Below, one piece after another: positions 7,764 to 17,319 of a stretch of DNA of 64,000 nucleotides (the first letter of the stretch is position 1; the number at the start of each line of letters is the position of its first letter). Origin of the DNA: Celerinatantimonas yamalensis (GTDB taxonomy: Bacteria; Pseudomonadota; Gammaproteobacteria; Enterobacterales; Celerinatantimonadaceae). The position numbers and the translations under genes were made by a program. Below the pieces are notes generated by a model that saw only the letters and a list, made by a program, of their open reading frames with translations, was not told the origin of the DNA and did not search any database. The DNA is taken from positions 124,001-188,000 of the forward strand of contig NZ_JBEQCT010000007.1 in the NCBI RefSeq assembly GCF_046054155.1. The letters are read 5' to 3'.

Positions 7764-9230
7764 TTAATCTTCGAAATGCTCTTTAACTAAACGATCTAAT
7801 AAGCGTACCCCAAAGCCTGTAGCACCTTTGGGTCGAGTCGGTTTGCTTTCATCGGTCCACGCAGTGCCCGCAATATCAATATGTACCCATGGGGTGTCAT
7901 TTTCTATAAAACTATATAAGAATTGAGCGGCCACACCTGAGCCACCAATCCCTATCTTATTACCATTATTACGCATGTCGGCAATATGACTAGTGATTAG
8001 TCGTTTAAAGCTCTCCCCCAATGGCATTCGCCATACTGGTTCACCTTCTAGCACGCCGGCTTCGCTAATGGCTATCGCTAGTTGATCATTATTCGAAAAA
8101 ATCCCCGCAATATCTTCACCTAAAGCCATAATAATGGCACTCGTAAGAGTTGCTAAATCGATCATCGCTTTCGGCTGATAAAAACGTTGTGTGTAGGTTA
8201 AGAGGTCGCATAATACTAGCCGCCCTTCGGCGTCGGTACTCATCACTTCCACCGTTTGCCCAGACATGGTGGTAACCACATCACTAGGACGCTGCGCTTC
8301 TGCACTTGGCATATTTTCGACTAGGCCTAGTACACCAATGGCGTTAACATTGGCCTTACGCTGCGCCAATGTCACCATCAGCCCTGTAACCGTACCAGCG
8401 CCACCCATATCTTCTTTCATAGTATTCATAGATGCGTTGGATTTAAGCGATAAACCACCACTATCAAAAACAACCCCTTTGCCCAAAAAGGCAATCGGCG
8501 CACTTTGATCATCTCGTCCTTGATATTTTAAAACCACCACTTGGCTTTCATATTTAGAACCTTGACCCACACCTAATAAGGCCCCCATCCCTAGTTCTTG
8601 CATTTTCGCGCTGCTCACCACTTCCACTTCTAACCCAAAGCGGTTGAGCGTTTGGCAATAAGCACTAAACGACTCAGTAGTTAATACATTGGCGGGTTCC
8701 CACACTAAATCTCGGGTAATAGTGATTCCGTGCGCAGCGGCGGCTAGTGGAGCATACATTTGTTGCGCAGCCACAACATCCGTACAGCCGACGGTTAGCT
8801 CTTCAATAATAGGGAGTTTGCTAAACTCAGCATGAGTACGGTATTTATCAAAGCGATAAAGTCCCAACTGACAGCCAAAGACAAAATGCACCGCTTGGGT
8901 CATATCAGTTGTCACCAAATAAACAGCTGATCCTAACGGTTGTTTCAATTGCTGCATCAACTCGCCTGCGGATTCTTCAACTACCAGCGGTGAACCATCT
9001 CCCACCCCTACGATAATGACCCGCTCTAACTCGGTATTAGCTGGCGCTAATAGTTCAACCCAGCTTTGACTTTGACCGGTAAATTGACTACTGGCAAGAG
9101 CTCTACTCAACGCTCCTTGGGTAACGTCATCCAGTTGGTTACCTAACTGACAAAGCGAGCCATTTTGCGGTACTAATAAAAGAATGGTGCCCTGTGACGG
9201 TAATGATAATTCAGTAAATGTTACATTCAT
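7764..9230 (-). CDS. pepA: Leucyl aminopeptidase, M17 family
   Basis: A 488-residue cytosolic M17 leucyl aminopeptidase, a two-zinc exopeptidase that removes N-terminal residues from peptides. The catalytic C-terminal domain is intact: GKGVVFDSGGLSLK, NTMKEDMGGAGTV, the signature STDAEGRLVLCD around residue 330, and LATLTSAIIMALG. The N-terminal domain is the variable regulatory lobe. I start at ATG 9230 (AAGGA upstream). It is the last gene of the opp operon, 38 bases after oppF, which couples peptide import to hydrolysis. Whether it is the main PepA or a second paralogue cannot be told. Confidence 0.93.
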   Translation of the reverse strand: MNVTFTELSLPSQGTILLLVPQNGSLCQLGNQLDDVTQGALSRALASSQFTGQSQSWVELLAPANTELERVIIVGVGDGSPLVVEESAGELMQQLKQPLGSAVYLVTTDMTQAVHFVFGCQLGLYRFDKYRTHAEFSKLPIIEELTVGCTDVVAAQQMYAPLAAAAHGITITRDLVWEPANVLTTESFSAYCQTLNRFGLEVEVVSSAKMQELGMGALLGVGQGSKYESQVVVLKYQGRDDQSAPIAFLGKGVVFDSGGLSLKSNASMNTMKEDMGGAGTVTGLMVTLAQRKANVNAIGVLGLVENMPSAEAQRPSDVVTTMSGQTVEVMSTDAEGRLVLCDLLTYTQRFYQPKAMIDLATLTSAIIMALGEDIAGIFSNNDQLAIAISEAGVLEGEPVWRMPLGESFKRLITSHIADMRNNGNKIGIGGSGVAAQFLYSFIENDTPWVHIDIAGTAWTDESKPTRPKGATGFGVRLLDRLVKEHFED

Positions 9231-9268
9231 TGTTCTATCCTTATTCTTAAACGCATGTTGCAAGTCCG

Positions 9269-10252
9269 TTATAAATGGTCTACATGCAAACAGGCCACTT
9301 GATGGTGTGAGGCAATTGATTGCAGTATCGGAAGTTGTTGCGCACAGACATTAGTGGCATTCGGACAGCGAGTACGAAAAACACAGCCTGAAGGCGGACT
9401 GATAGGGGATGGTAGATCACCTTGTAATATGGTTCGCTCACTCGCCACCTTGCGCCTCGGATCGGGAATGGGCACAGCAGAAATCAGCGCTTTGGTATAG
9501 GGATGCTGAGGGTTGCTATACAGTTCTTCTTTACTAGCAATCTCGACTACATGACCTAAATACAACACCATCACCCGATGGCTAACATGACGCACAATTG
9601 ATAAATCGTGGCTAATAAATAGCAGTGACAAACCAAATTTCTTTTGTAAGTTTTCTAATAAGTTGATGATTTGCGCCTGAATAGAGACATCAAGTGCTGA
9701 AACAGGCTCATCACACACGATCAATTTCGGTTTTACGATCATCGCCCGCGCAATTCCGATTCGTTGACATTGCCCACCTGAAAATTCGTGCGGATAACGG
9801 TTGATCATGCGAGGCAGTAAACCCACTGTATCCATCATTTCACGTACTTGGTCGCGGATTTCATTTTTAGATAAGTCCGGATAATGAATCCGCAGAGGCT
9901 CTCCAATAATATCGCCAATGGTCATACGAGGATCTAAACTTGCTAATGGGTCTTGAAAGATAATCTGCATTTCTTTTCGCAGTGGTCGCAGCTCAGATTG
10001 AGAGAACTCACTAATATTTTTGCCCATCCAGATCACTTGCCCATCGGTATTGGGTAATAGCTGCAAGATAGCGCGTCCCAGTGTGGACTTACCGCATCCT
10101 GATTCGCCAACGACTGCCAGAGTCTCTCCTTTGTTTAAGTCAAAATAAACCCCATCAACAGCCTTAACCGAACGCGGCTGACGACGAAAAAATCCAGACG
10201 ATATATCAAAGTGCACCTTTAAATTTTGAACAGATAAAATAGCATCGGTCAT
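9269..10252 (-). CDS. oppF: Oligopeptide ABC transporter ATPase OppF
   Basis: 327 residues, one ABC ATPase domain: Walker A GESGCGKST, Q-loop IFQDPLASLDPRMT, signature SGGQCQRIGIARA, Walker B LIVCDEPVSALD, switch His in LLFISHDLS, then the oligopeptide-transporter C-terminal extension with the iron-sulphur-type Cys set (CVFRTRCPNATNVC). Start ATG 10252 overlaps the oppD stop as ATGA, indicating translational coupling. It pairs with OppD to drive the OppBC permease at the inner membrane. Confidence 0.95.
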   Translation of the reverse strand: MTDAILSVQNLKVHFDISSGFFRRQPRSVKAVDGVYFDLNKGETLAVVGESGCGKSTLGRAILQLLPNTDGQVIWMGKNISEFSQSELRPLRKEMQIIFQDPLASLDPRMTIGDIIGEPLRIHYPDLSKNEIRDQVREMMDTVGLLPRMINRYPHEFSGGQCQRIGIARAMIVKPKLIVCDEPVSALDVSIQAQIINLLENLQKKFGLSLLFISHDLSIVRHVSHRVMVLYLGHVVEIASKEELYSNPQHPYTKALISAVPIPDPRRKVASERTILQGDLPSPISPPSGCVFRTRCPNATNVCAQQLPILQSIASHHQVACLHVDHL

Positions 10253-11238
10253 GACAGATTCTCCGCAACGTGCGGCGTATGTACATGATGGCAAGCTACC
10301 ATCGTGCCACTGGCAACCGCTAATAGCTCCGGTTGGGTTTGACTACACGCATCAATGCACTTGGCGCAACGCGGGTTAAAGGCGCAGCCTGCTGGCAACG
10401 ATTGTAAGTTAGGCGGATGCCCAGGAATAGAGTACAAGGCTTGATCCAATTCGCTGACTAAACTTGGCATCGACTGCAACAGACCTTGCGTGTAAGGATG
10501 TTGCGGATGGTAGAAAATCTGTTGCACATCCCCATGTTCGGCCACGCGCCCACCGTACATCACCATCACTTGATCACATAATCCAGCCACCACCCCCAAG
10601 TCATGGGTAATAATGACAATAGACATCCCCAGCTTCTGTTTGAGCTCATCGAGCAGCTCTAAGATCTGAGCCTGAATTGTGACATCCAGCGCAGTCGTAG
10701 GCTCATCGGCGATCAATAAATCAGGTTCACAAAGTAAAGCCATGGCAATCATCACCCGCTGTCGCATCCCGCCAGAAAATTCGTGAGAATACATATGAAT
10801 ACGCCGCGACGGGTCAGGAATACCCACTAGATCTAACATATGAATTGCTTTTTCTAACGCATCCTTTTTATTGTAATTTTTATGCTCAATAAGCACTTCG
10901 GTCATTTGCCTCGAAACCCTTAAATAAGGGTTCAACGAGGTCATCGGATCTTGAAAGATCATCGACATTTTGACCCCACGGATTTGATTTAATTGTTCCA
11001 CGGACATCTGTAATAGATCGTGTCCATAAAACGAGGCTTGGCCTGAACAACGTCCATTTTTCGCTAACAAACCCATCAGGGCTAAGAATGTCTGTGTTTT
11101 ACCTGAACCTGACTCCCCAACTACACCGAGGCTCTGCCCTTTTTTCAAGGCAACATTCATATTCGATACCGCGAGTACTTGGCCTTCAGGCGTCTCAAAC
11201 TCTATACTAAAATTCTTTATCTCTAAGATAGTATCCAT
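10249..11238 (-). CDS. oppD: Oligopeptide ABC transporter ATPase OppD
   Basis: 329 residues with Walker A GESGSGKT, Q-loop MIFQDPMTSLNPYL, signature SGGMRQRVMIAMAL, Walker B LLIADEPTTALD, switch His in IVIITHDLGVV, and the C-terminal Cys cluster (AGCAFNPRCAKCIDAC) typical of Opp/Dpp ATPases. It lies 4 bases from oppC and overlaps oppF. Confidence 0.95.
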   Translation of the reverse strand: MDTILEIKNFSIEFETPEGQVLAVSNMNVALKKGQSLGVVGESGSGKTQTFLALMGLLAKNGRCSGQASFYGHDLLQMSVEQLNQIRGVKMSMIFQDPMTSLNPYLRVSRQMTEVLIEHKNYNKKDALEKAIHMLDLVGIPDPSRRIHMYSHEFSGGMRQRVMIAMALLCEPDLLIADEPTTALDVTIQAQILELLDELKQKLGMSIVIITHDLGVVAGLCDQVMVMYGGRVAEHGDVQQIFYHPQHPYTQGLLQSMPSLVSELDQALYSIPGHPPNLQSLPAGCAFNPRCAKCIDACSQTQPELLAVASGTMVACHHVHTPHVAENLS

Positions 11239-11242
11239 TGTT

Positions 11243-12148
11243 CTACCTATCCTTTGGGTCTAATGCATCGCGTAACCCATCACCAATAAAGTTAAAGCAA
11301 AATAAAGTGACCGCTAGAAAAGTTGCAGGAAAGATCAACATCCAAGGGGCACTCTCCATGACATTAGCGCCTTCGGATATCAGTACGCCCCAGCTGGTTA
11401 ATGGTTCTTGTACCCCTAACCCTAAGAAAGACAAAAAGCTTTCAGTAAGAATAACTTGAGGGATTGTTAAGGTTACATACACAATCACAGGGCCCAATAC
11501 ATTGGGAATAATATGATGGAAAATGATCCGCCAAGTCGGAGCTCCACAAGCGCGCGCAGCTTCGATAAACTCTCTATTTTTAATCGCAAGTGTTTGTCCG
11601 CGTACAATTCGTGCCATGGTTAACCATTCCACCGCACCAATAGCAACAAATATCAAAAAGATATTTCGGCCAAAAAACACCATTAATAGGATCACAAAGA
11701 ACATGAAAGGTAGTGAATACATAATATCCACAAAGCGCATCATTAAATCATCAACCCGCCCGCCAGTATATCCAGCAATAGCGCCGTAAGTTACCCCAAT
11801 AATTAAGGCAACAGTAGCCGCAATAAAGCCAACAGCTAACGACACGCGAGCGCCATACAAGGTGCGGACGAATAAATCTCGACCATTGGAGTCGGTACCA
11901 AACCAAAACCCATGAGCAAAGTCAGGAGGGACTTGAATATAATCCCAATAAATTGCGTCATACGGATGTTTCGAAAGAAAAGGTGCAAAAATAGCTAATA
12001 ACAGAATAAGTCCTAAAATAACCATTGAAACAACAGCGGCTTTATTACGAAATAGTCTTCTACGCACATCTTGCCATAATGAACGTCCTTTAACTTGTTC
12101 ATCTTCCATAGTTTCAAGATCTGTGATCGATTCGGTTGGTATTGTCAT
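11243..12148 (-). CDS. oppC: Oligopeptide ABC transporter permease OppC
   Basis: About 301 residues with the OppC layout: a cytosolic N-terminal stretch (DVRRRLFRNKAAVVSMVIL), the first membrane helix, a periplasmic loop with FWFGTDSNGRDLF, then five helices and the EAA loop (EAARACGAPTWRIIFHHIIPN) that contacts the ATPases. ATG 12148 is preferred (GGAAA upstream); it follows the oppB stop closely. Confidence 0.94.
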   Translation of the reverse strand: MTIPTESITDLETMEDEQVKGRSLWQDVRRRLFRNKAAVVSMVILGLILLLAIFAPFLSKHPYDAIYWDYIQVPPDFAHGFWFGTDSNGRDLFVRTLYGARVSLAVGFIAATVALIIGVTYGAIAGYTGGRVDDLMMRFVDIMYSLPFMFFVILLMVFFGRNIFLIFVAIGAVEWLTMARIVRGQTLAIKNREFIEAARACGAPTWRIIFHHIIPNVLGPVIVYVTLTIPQVILTESFLSFLGLGVQEPLTSWGVLISEGANVMESAPWMLIFPATFLAVTLFCFNFIGDGLRDALDPKDR

Positions 12149-12152
12149 TGTA

Positions 12153-13085
12153 TTATTTCCTATCACCCAATTTTAATTTTGGATCTATAAAGCTATAAAT
12201 AATATCAACAGCCAGATTAAGAAAAATAATTAATGCTGCATAGAAAACGACGACACCCATAACCAGCGGATAATCCCGATTAAGTGCACCATTGACAAAA
12301 TAACGACCAATACCCGGAATATCAAAAATCGATTCGATAACCACTGAACCTGTGGTAATCGAGGCAATTGCCGGTCCCAAAAAGGTAATGACAGGTAACA
12401 AGCCGCCTTTAAGGGCATGGCGGAAAACTACAATCCGTTCGCGTAACCCTTTAGCTCTAGCGGTGGTAACAAAATTGGAATGCAGAATTTCGACCATCGA
12501 ACCTCTGCATAACCGAGCAATATACGCAATTTGAGGTAGCGCTAAGCAGAAAACAGGCAAAATAATGTGATGTAGGTCGCCATTACCCCACCCGCCAACT
12601 GGCAACCATGATAAATAGACCCCTAAAATAAGCGATAAAACAGGCGCAATGACAAAGTTAGGTATGGCAATCCCCGTCATTGCCACACTCATAATAAAAT
12701 AATCTAATCTTTTATTCTGATTGAGCGCGGCAAGGATACCCAATAATATTCCAATAAGGGTCGCCAACAATATGGCTAATCCACCAATTTTCATACTAGC
12801 TGGCAATCCAGATTCGATCAGTTCAGTTACACTGAAGTCTCGATATTTATACGATGGACCAAAATCAAAATGTACTAAATGATCAACATAAATAAAATAT
12901 TGCTCATACAATGGTTTATCAAGATTGTACGATTTTAGAATATTAGCTTCTATTTCTGGAGGTAGTTGTCGTTCGGTATCAAATGGCCCCCCTGGGGCTA
13001 AACGCATCATGAAAAATGCTAACGTAATAATAATTAGCAATGTTGGAATTGCATAAAACACCCGTTTCAATATATAAAAAAACAT
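12153..13085 (-). CDS. oppB: Oligopeptide ABC transporter permease OppB
   Basis: 310 residues: N-terminal helix (ILKRVFYAIPTLLIIITLAF) and the conserved APGGPFD, five further helices and the EAA motif TTARAKGLRERIVVFRHALKG. The last helix ends in YSFIDPKLKLG as in OppB/DppB. It is preceded by oppA with about 70 bases between, and followed immediately by oppC. Confidence 0.94.
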   Translation of the reverse strand: MFFYILKRVFYAIPTLLIIITLAFFMMRLAPGGPFDTERQLPPEIEANILKSYNLDKPLYEQYFIYVDHLVHFDFGPSYKYRDFSVTELIESGLPASMKIGGLAILLATLIGILLGILAALNQNKRLDYFIMSVAMTGIAIPNFVIAPVLSLILGVYLSWLPVGGWGNGDLHHIILPVFCLALPQIAYIARLCRGSMVEILHSNFVTTARAKGLRERIVVFRHALKGGLLPVITFLGPAIASITTGSVVIESIFDIPGIGRYFVNGALNRDYPLVMGVVVFYAALIIFLNLAVDIIYSFIDPKLKLGDRK

Positions 13086-13154
13086 AAATAAACCACCTTA
13101 GCTTATGAACGATGAGTACAACCATAAGGCTATACTCATCTTTTTAATTAATGG

Positions 13155-14759
13155 TTATTTTTTTATAGACATATATTGAATGCGATGTACATCCATAACA
13201 TTATCTTTCCATCCCTGTACCTTAGGACTTACTAAGTTTTTAGAAATATAGTAAAAAATTGGAATGACAGGCATCTTATTCATCGCAATTTGTTCAGCTT
13301 TATGCAATAGCATATCGCGTTTATGCATATCAAATTCAACCGAAGCTTTTTGCATTAGTTGATCATATTGAGGATCATTAAATCCAGCATAGTTCTTAAT
13401 GTTTTTACTTTCTAACAAGAATAAAAAGTTTTGTGGGTCATTGTAGTCACCCACCCAACCTGCGCGCGCCACATCATAATTACGTTTTTTAAGATTGGCA
13501 TAGTGTACTTTGACTTCAGTATTCATCAATTCCGTTTGAACATTCAATGCACTCTTCCACATGGCAGCTACAGCAATTGCAACCTTTTTATGGTTTTCTG
13601 AGGTGTTATAACTTAATGTCAATTTAAGCGGATGAGATCGATCATAACCAGCCTCAACCATTAACTGCTGCGCTTTTTTGATTCGTTGGCCTTGAGACAG
13701 GTTTTTCCATGGAACATATGATGGTTGACCATAGGTGCCCGTATTCGGTGGAACAAAGCTATACGCTGGAATTTCACCTGATTTTAAAACTTTGTCCGTA
13801 ATAACTTGACGATTAATTACCATCGATAACGCTTTACGAACTCGGATATCTTTTAATGCTTTGTTTTTTTGCATGTTCATTGGGTAATAATACACACCCA
13901 AATACGGAGCAATATGTACATCACGGGCTAAATGTTGTTTGATCCAAGTTAAATCAGATGACGAAAAATCAGTCACAATATCCACTTCGCCAGCTCGGAA
14001 ACGTTTGAGCATTGCGGAGCGATCTTCTTGAGGGTAAAAATAAACCTTATCAATCGCGACATTTTTTGCGTTATAGAAGTCGTTATTTTTAACTAATTCA
14101 ATCTGCGCATTAGGTATCCACTGTGCTAATTTATATGGCCCATTACTGACCATGCGGCTATCTTTCGCCCAGTCATGTCCAAGTTTTTCAATAACATCCT
14201 CACGTAGAGGGAACGTTGTATAGTGTGTCAATAACGCTAAGAAGTAAGGTTTAGGGCCGGTTAAGGTAATACGCAACGTTTTATCATTTAACGCTTTTAC
14301 ACCAAGTTGGTCGACGGGAAGCTGACCACTGTTAACTTCACGCGCATTCTTGATGACATATAACAGTGAAGCATATGCTGCAGCTGTTTTTGGGTTAAGA
14401 ATACGTTTCATCGCATATTCAAAGTCTTGTGCTCTAACCGGTTTGCCATCAGACCACTTCGAATCACGCAGAGTAAACGTATAAACCGTTCCTTTATCAG
14501 ATATTTTCCAACTTTTAGCTGCCCCTGGAATAATCGAACCATCTTCCGCTTGTGTCGTCAGTCCTAAAAATAACTCACTGACAATGCGTGATTCCCACAC
14601 TCCATCAATATGGTGAGGATCTAAAGAAGCGGGTTCTCCCATATTACCAATTCGTAATATCTGCTCCGCACTTGCTATACCACTCATAAGGAGTGAGAAG
14701 GCTGTAAAAAGCACTAAGAAAACACTCGCCAAGCGAGTTGACTTTTGCTTCACATTCAT
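13155..14759 (-). CDS. oppA: Periplasmic oligopeptide-binding protein OppA
   Basis: 534 residues with a Sec signal peptide (KSTRLASVFLVLFTAFSLL, cleavage about ASA-EQ) and the family 5 solute-binding fold: RIGNMGEPASLDPHHIDG, LRDSKWSDGKPVRAQDFEYAMKR region, ARAGWVGDYNDPQNFL near the C-terminus. Length agrees with enterobacterial OppA (about 540). ATG 14759 follows AAGGA by 7 bases. As first gene of oppABCDF-pepA it captures oligopeptides in the periplasm. Confidence 0.94.
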   Translation of the reverse strand: MNVKQKSTRLASVFLVLFTAFSLLMSGIASAEQILRIGNMGEPASLDPHHIDGVWESRIVSELFLGLTTQAEDGSIIPGAAKSWKISDKGTVYTFTLRDSKWSDGKPVRAQDFEYAMKRILNPKTAAAYASLLYVIKNAREVNSGQLPVDQLGVKALNDKTLRITLTGPKPYFLALLTHYTTFPLREDVIEKLGHDWAKDSRMVSNGPYKLAQWIPNAQIELVKNNDFYNAKNVAIDKVYFYPQEDRSAMLKRFRAGEVDIVTDFSSSDLTWIKQHLARDVHIAPYLGVYYYPMNMQKNKALKDIRVRKALSMVINRQVITDKVLKSGEIPAYSFVPPNTGTYGQPSYVPWKNLSQGQRIKKAQQLMVEAGYDRSHPLKLTLSYNTSENHKKVAIAVAAMWKSALNVQTELMNTEVKVHYANLKKRNYDVARAGWVGDYNDPQNFLFLLESKNIKNYAGFNDPQYDQLMQKASVEFDMHKRDMLLHKAEQIAMNKMPVIPIFYYISKNLVSPKVQGWKDNVMDVHRIQYMSIKK

Positions 14760-15200
14760 AGTTATATCCTTATAATTCATAATGTTGCGTTAGTTTCATC
14801 TTGAAATAAATATGATTCGCCCTCTAAAATATAACTAATTGAATTAATTATAAAATATCAAAAACATGTAATATTATAGGTTTGACTGGTGGTTATTTTT
14901 TATTCTAGTATCAACTACTATTTCACCGTCTATGAAAAATATCGAATATCTATTTGTTAGAGGGGCATAGCTTGAGGTTATAGGGAAATACATTTTTGTT
15001 CAGACAACTTAGATGATATGTGAGAAATGTCTTTCAGAGTTTAGAATCCATCAAATCCTCTGAAATACTTTAAATTTTTAGCACTGTTCACTGTACTTAA
15101 TTGACCAGCATTTAGCTTAATAGGAACATCGGGGGGATGTGATCATCGCCGAGATGAGTTAGCAGAACGTATACTCAACGCGCTAGATCAGTGATGACCA
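14760..15200. other. Intergenic upstream of oppA
   Basis: About 440 AT-rich bases. The opp promoter must lie in the part nearest 14760, but no confident -35/-10 pair stands out. Near 15140-15193 a short in-frame stretch (RDELAERILNALD, then TGA) may be the tail of a lost plus-strand gene; I cannot name it. Confidence 0.35.
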
Positions 15201-15219
15201 AGGGCCCCTCGTCCAATCT

Positions 15220-15689
15220 ACACGTAAAATTGACTTTAAAAACATCCAGCGGCTCGCCATGGAAAAGTCGAAAGCTAAACTAGTCCATATCACTAATATC
15301 GTAATGATGAATAGTGACGGCATTTCATTGCTCATTCCAATAGATAAGCGACTCTTATCAATTTTCACAAAACTTAAACGACAACCAGCTCTGCCATTCA
15401 CGCTGCAAAGAATGAGCTAAAAAAGTGGGTACATCAGAGCGAATTTTATCTAGAGTCTGTTCGAAATAATTTAGACGATCCTCCTCATTGTGGCGGGAAA
15501 ATAAGACTGGTTTTATCTCTACAACTATTGGACCCGAAGAAATCGATTTAGGATATTGCCCTAAAGTTTGGCTACACATCCGATTCCGCTTACATTTACG
15601 CATCTAAACAATTGTTCAATCAGACGCTGAGTAAATACCGCAGTAATAATCTGGCTCATAGCTTGACGATTCATAATTTCTTAGGATGA
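15220..15689 (+). pseudogene. AraC-family regulator, decayed
   Basis: The end of the region encodes an AraC HTH: DIALKFGYTSDSAYIYASKQ, then LFNQTLSKYR, up to TGA at 15689. An in-frame TAG sits just before DIA (pattern LLDPKKSI-stop-DIA), and the upstream part needs at least one frame change, where another frame reads DGISLLIPIDKRLLSIF. So it has a nonsense codon plus a frameshift and cannot give a full protein. It lies between oppA and a LysR gene, and its former targets are unknown. Confidence 0.65.
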
Positions 15690-16103
15690 ACAATGTAGTA
15701 CTAGCCTAGCGAGTATTAATCAATTTTTGTACAAACTGACGCAGATATTCTTACTTAATTTAAAAATAAATAAGTTAATTATTAATATTTTGCCCCCATT
15801 TCCCTGCACCCCCTCATTAGATGAGCTTATAAAAATCTAGCAAAATGCTTGTCTACATCCTTTCTAGGATATAGCCCAATGTCTTTTTTGATATATGCAC
15901 TCATAATGCTTACATGATTTTTTGATTTGTTTTTATTTTTTCTAAAATATATACTTTTCAATAAATTAAAGTGAAAAAAGCTCTTTAGATGTATAAATAT
16001 AAACATTAATTTAGCCTTGACTGCATACTAGATATAGTTATTATCTAGGCAATAGAGCTCAGTTACGAACAACTATTTATTACAGGGACTATAAGTAAAA
16101 CTT
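15690..16103. other. AT-rich intergenic region
   Basis: No gene found. It holds the promoter region of the next LysR gene, including a perfect inverted repeat listed separately. Confidence 0.4.
16028..16048. promoter_or_regulatory. Inverted repeat upstream of LysR gene
   Basis: CTAGATA, seven-base spacer, TATCTAG: a perfect 7-7-7 dyad centred about 66 bases before the LysR start codon. Size and placement suit an autoregulatory operator. Confidence 0.45.
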
Positions 16104-17000
16104 ATGGACAACCGACTCCGTCATCTTTCAGCGCTTCGCTATTTTGAATCCGCATCTCGCTTAAAAAGTTATAGTAAAGCGGCCGAAGAGCTGTATGTAA
16201 CTCAAGCCGCAATCAGCCAAAAATTACGCCAGCTTGAAGAGCGATTAGGGTGTAAATTATTTATTCGCCGCGGGCGTGAAATGCACCTAACTGACAAAGG
16301 ACAGATACTCCAAAAATATATCGATGATGGGTTTAAACACATCATAACTGGACTAAATAGAATTCAAAACGAACCGCTGGAAGGGTTGTTAAATGTGAGT
16401 GCACCACGATCTTTTTCGACACGTTGGCTGATGCCTAGGTTATGGAAATTCACCATGGAATACCCACATGTCCCTATTCGAGTCCAATCGGTCAAAAAGA
16501 TTGATATCCGGCATACTGAAACCGACGTATTAATCTGGCAGGGGAATGAGAACGTTGAACATCTTGATTTAGAGCAAGAGACACTATTTGAAGAAGCGAT
16601 TTATCCTTATTGTTCTCCGCAACTTGCTGAATCAATGCAGTTTATTAACCCAGAACAACTTTTATATTGTTGGCTGATTGATTTCCACTCTGACTCTTTT
16701 AGTTGGAATCAATGGTTTCGTAGTGCAAATGTCAGCGCTAAAAGAGAAAGCCTTCAATGGATGGAAGTTGATACCTTTGATATGGCGATCAACGCCGTTG
16801 TCGCTGGGCATGGAGCATGTTTAGCGACTGAAAGCATTTCCGCAGATTTTATCGAACGAGGCTTATTGGTCAAACCATTTGATATCGGGCTGCGACCGGG
16901 CATTCACTATTCAATGATTAGCGATCCATCTTCCTCACGAGTTCTACGGATCAATACATTCAAATCGTGGTTACAGAAAGAACTGAACAATACTCACTAG
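16104..17000 (+). CDS. LysR-family regulator, GcvA/AmpR-like
   Basis: 298 residues. HTH: LSALRYFESASRLKSYSKAA, ELYVTQAAISQKLRQLEERLG, FIRRGREMHLT, the GcvA/AmpR branch pattern. The effector domain begins LEGLLNVSAPRSFSTRWLMPRL, again as in GcvA-type regulators. The gene stands alone, with no divergent partner left (only a dead AraC gene upstream), so its target is not evident. GcvA-type members regulate glycine cleavage, beta-lactamase or amino-acid genes. Confidence 0.9.
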   Translation: MDNRLRHLSALRYFESASRLKSYSKAAEELYVTQAAISQKLRQLEERLGCKLFIRRGREMHLTDKGQILQKYIDDGFKHIITGLNRIQNEPLEGLLNVSAPRSFSTRWLMPRLWKFTMEYPHVPIRVQSVKKIDIRHTETDVLIWQGNENVEHLDLEQETLFEEAIYPYCSPQLAESMQFINPEQLLYCWLIDFHSDSFSWNQWFRSANVSAKRESLQWMEVDTFDMAINAVVAGHGACLATESISADFIERGLLVKPFDIGLRPGIHYSMISDPSSSRVLRINTFKSWLQKELNNTH

Positions 17001-17189
17001 TTTGATAGACACTTTAATTGATACTAGATGTATTAGATAAATTGCATCAAAACACTACTTATACCAATATTACTAAGATTAGTTCTAGCGAACATTGGGG
17101 CAGAAACGTTTTAGGACTTTTCCTACGAGAGAAAAACTTGGGTTAGATAATCCAACTACTAACCAAATATTGACGCCCATATTAATGAT

Positions 17190-17222
17190 AAAGGCTCGGT
17201 CATATCCTAGACTGAGCCTTTC
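17190..17222 (+). terminator. Stem-loop terminator
   Basis: AAGGCTCGGTC and GACTGAGCCTT form an 11-bp stem (one G-T pair) followed by TTTC. It lies between the LysR gene and the convergent dkgB and may serve the LysR transcript. Confidence 0.6.
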
Positions 17223-17319
17223 ATAATTTAGCATAAGCTAAAGATCAGCTGTTGCACACCGCTTAAGTGTTAGCACTCTCACGCCGTTTTAATCAATAGC
17301 GTTGCAACGAGCACGAATG

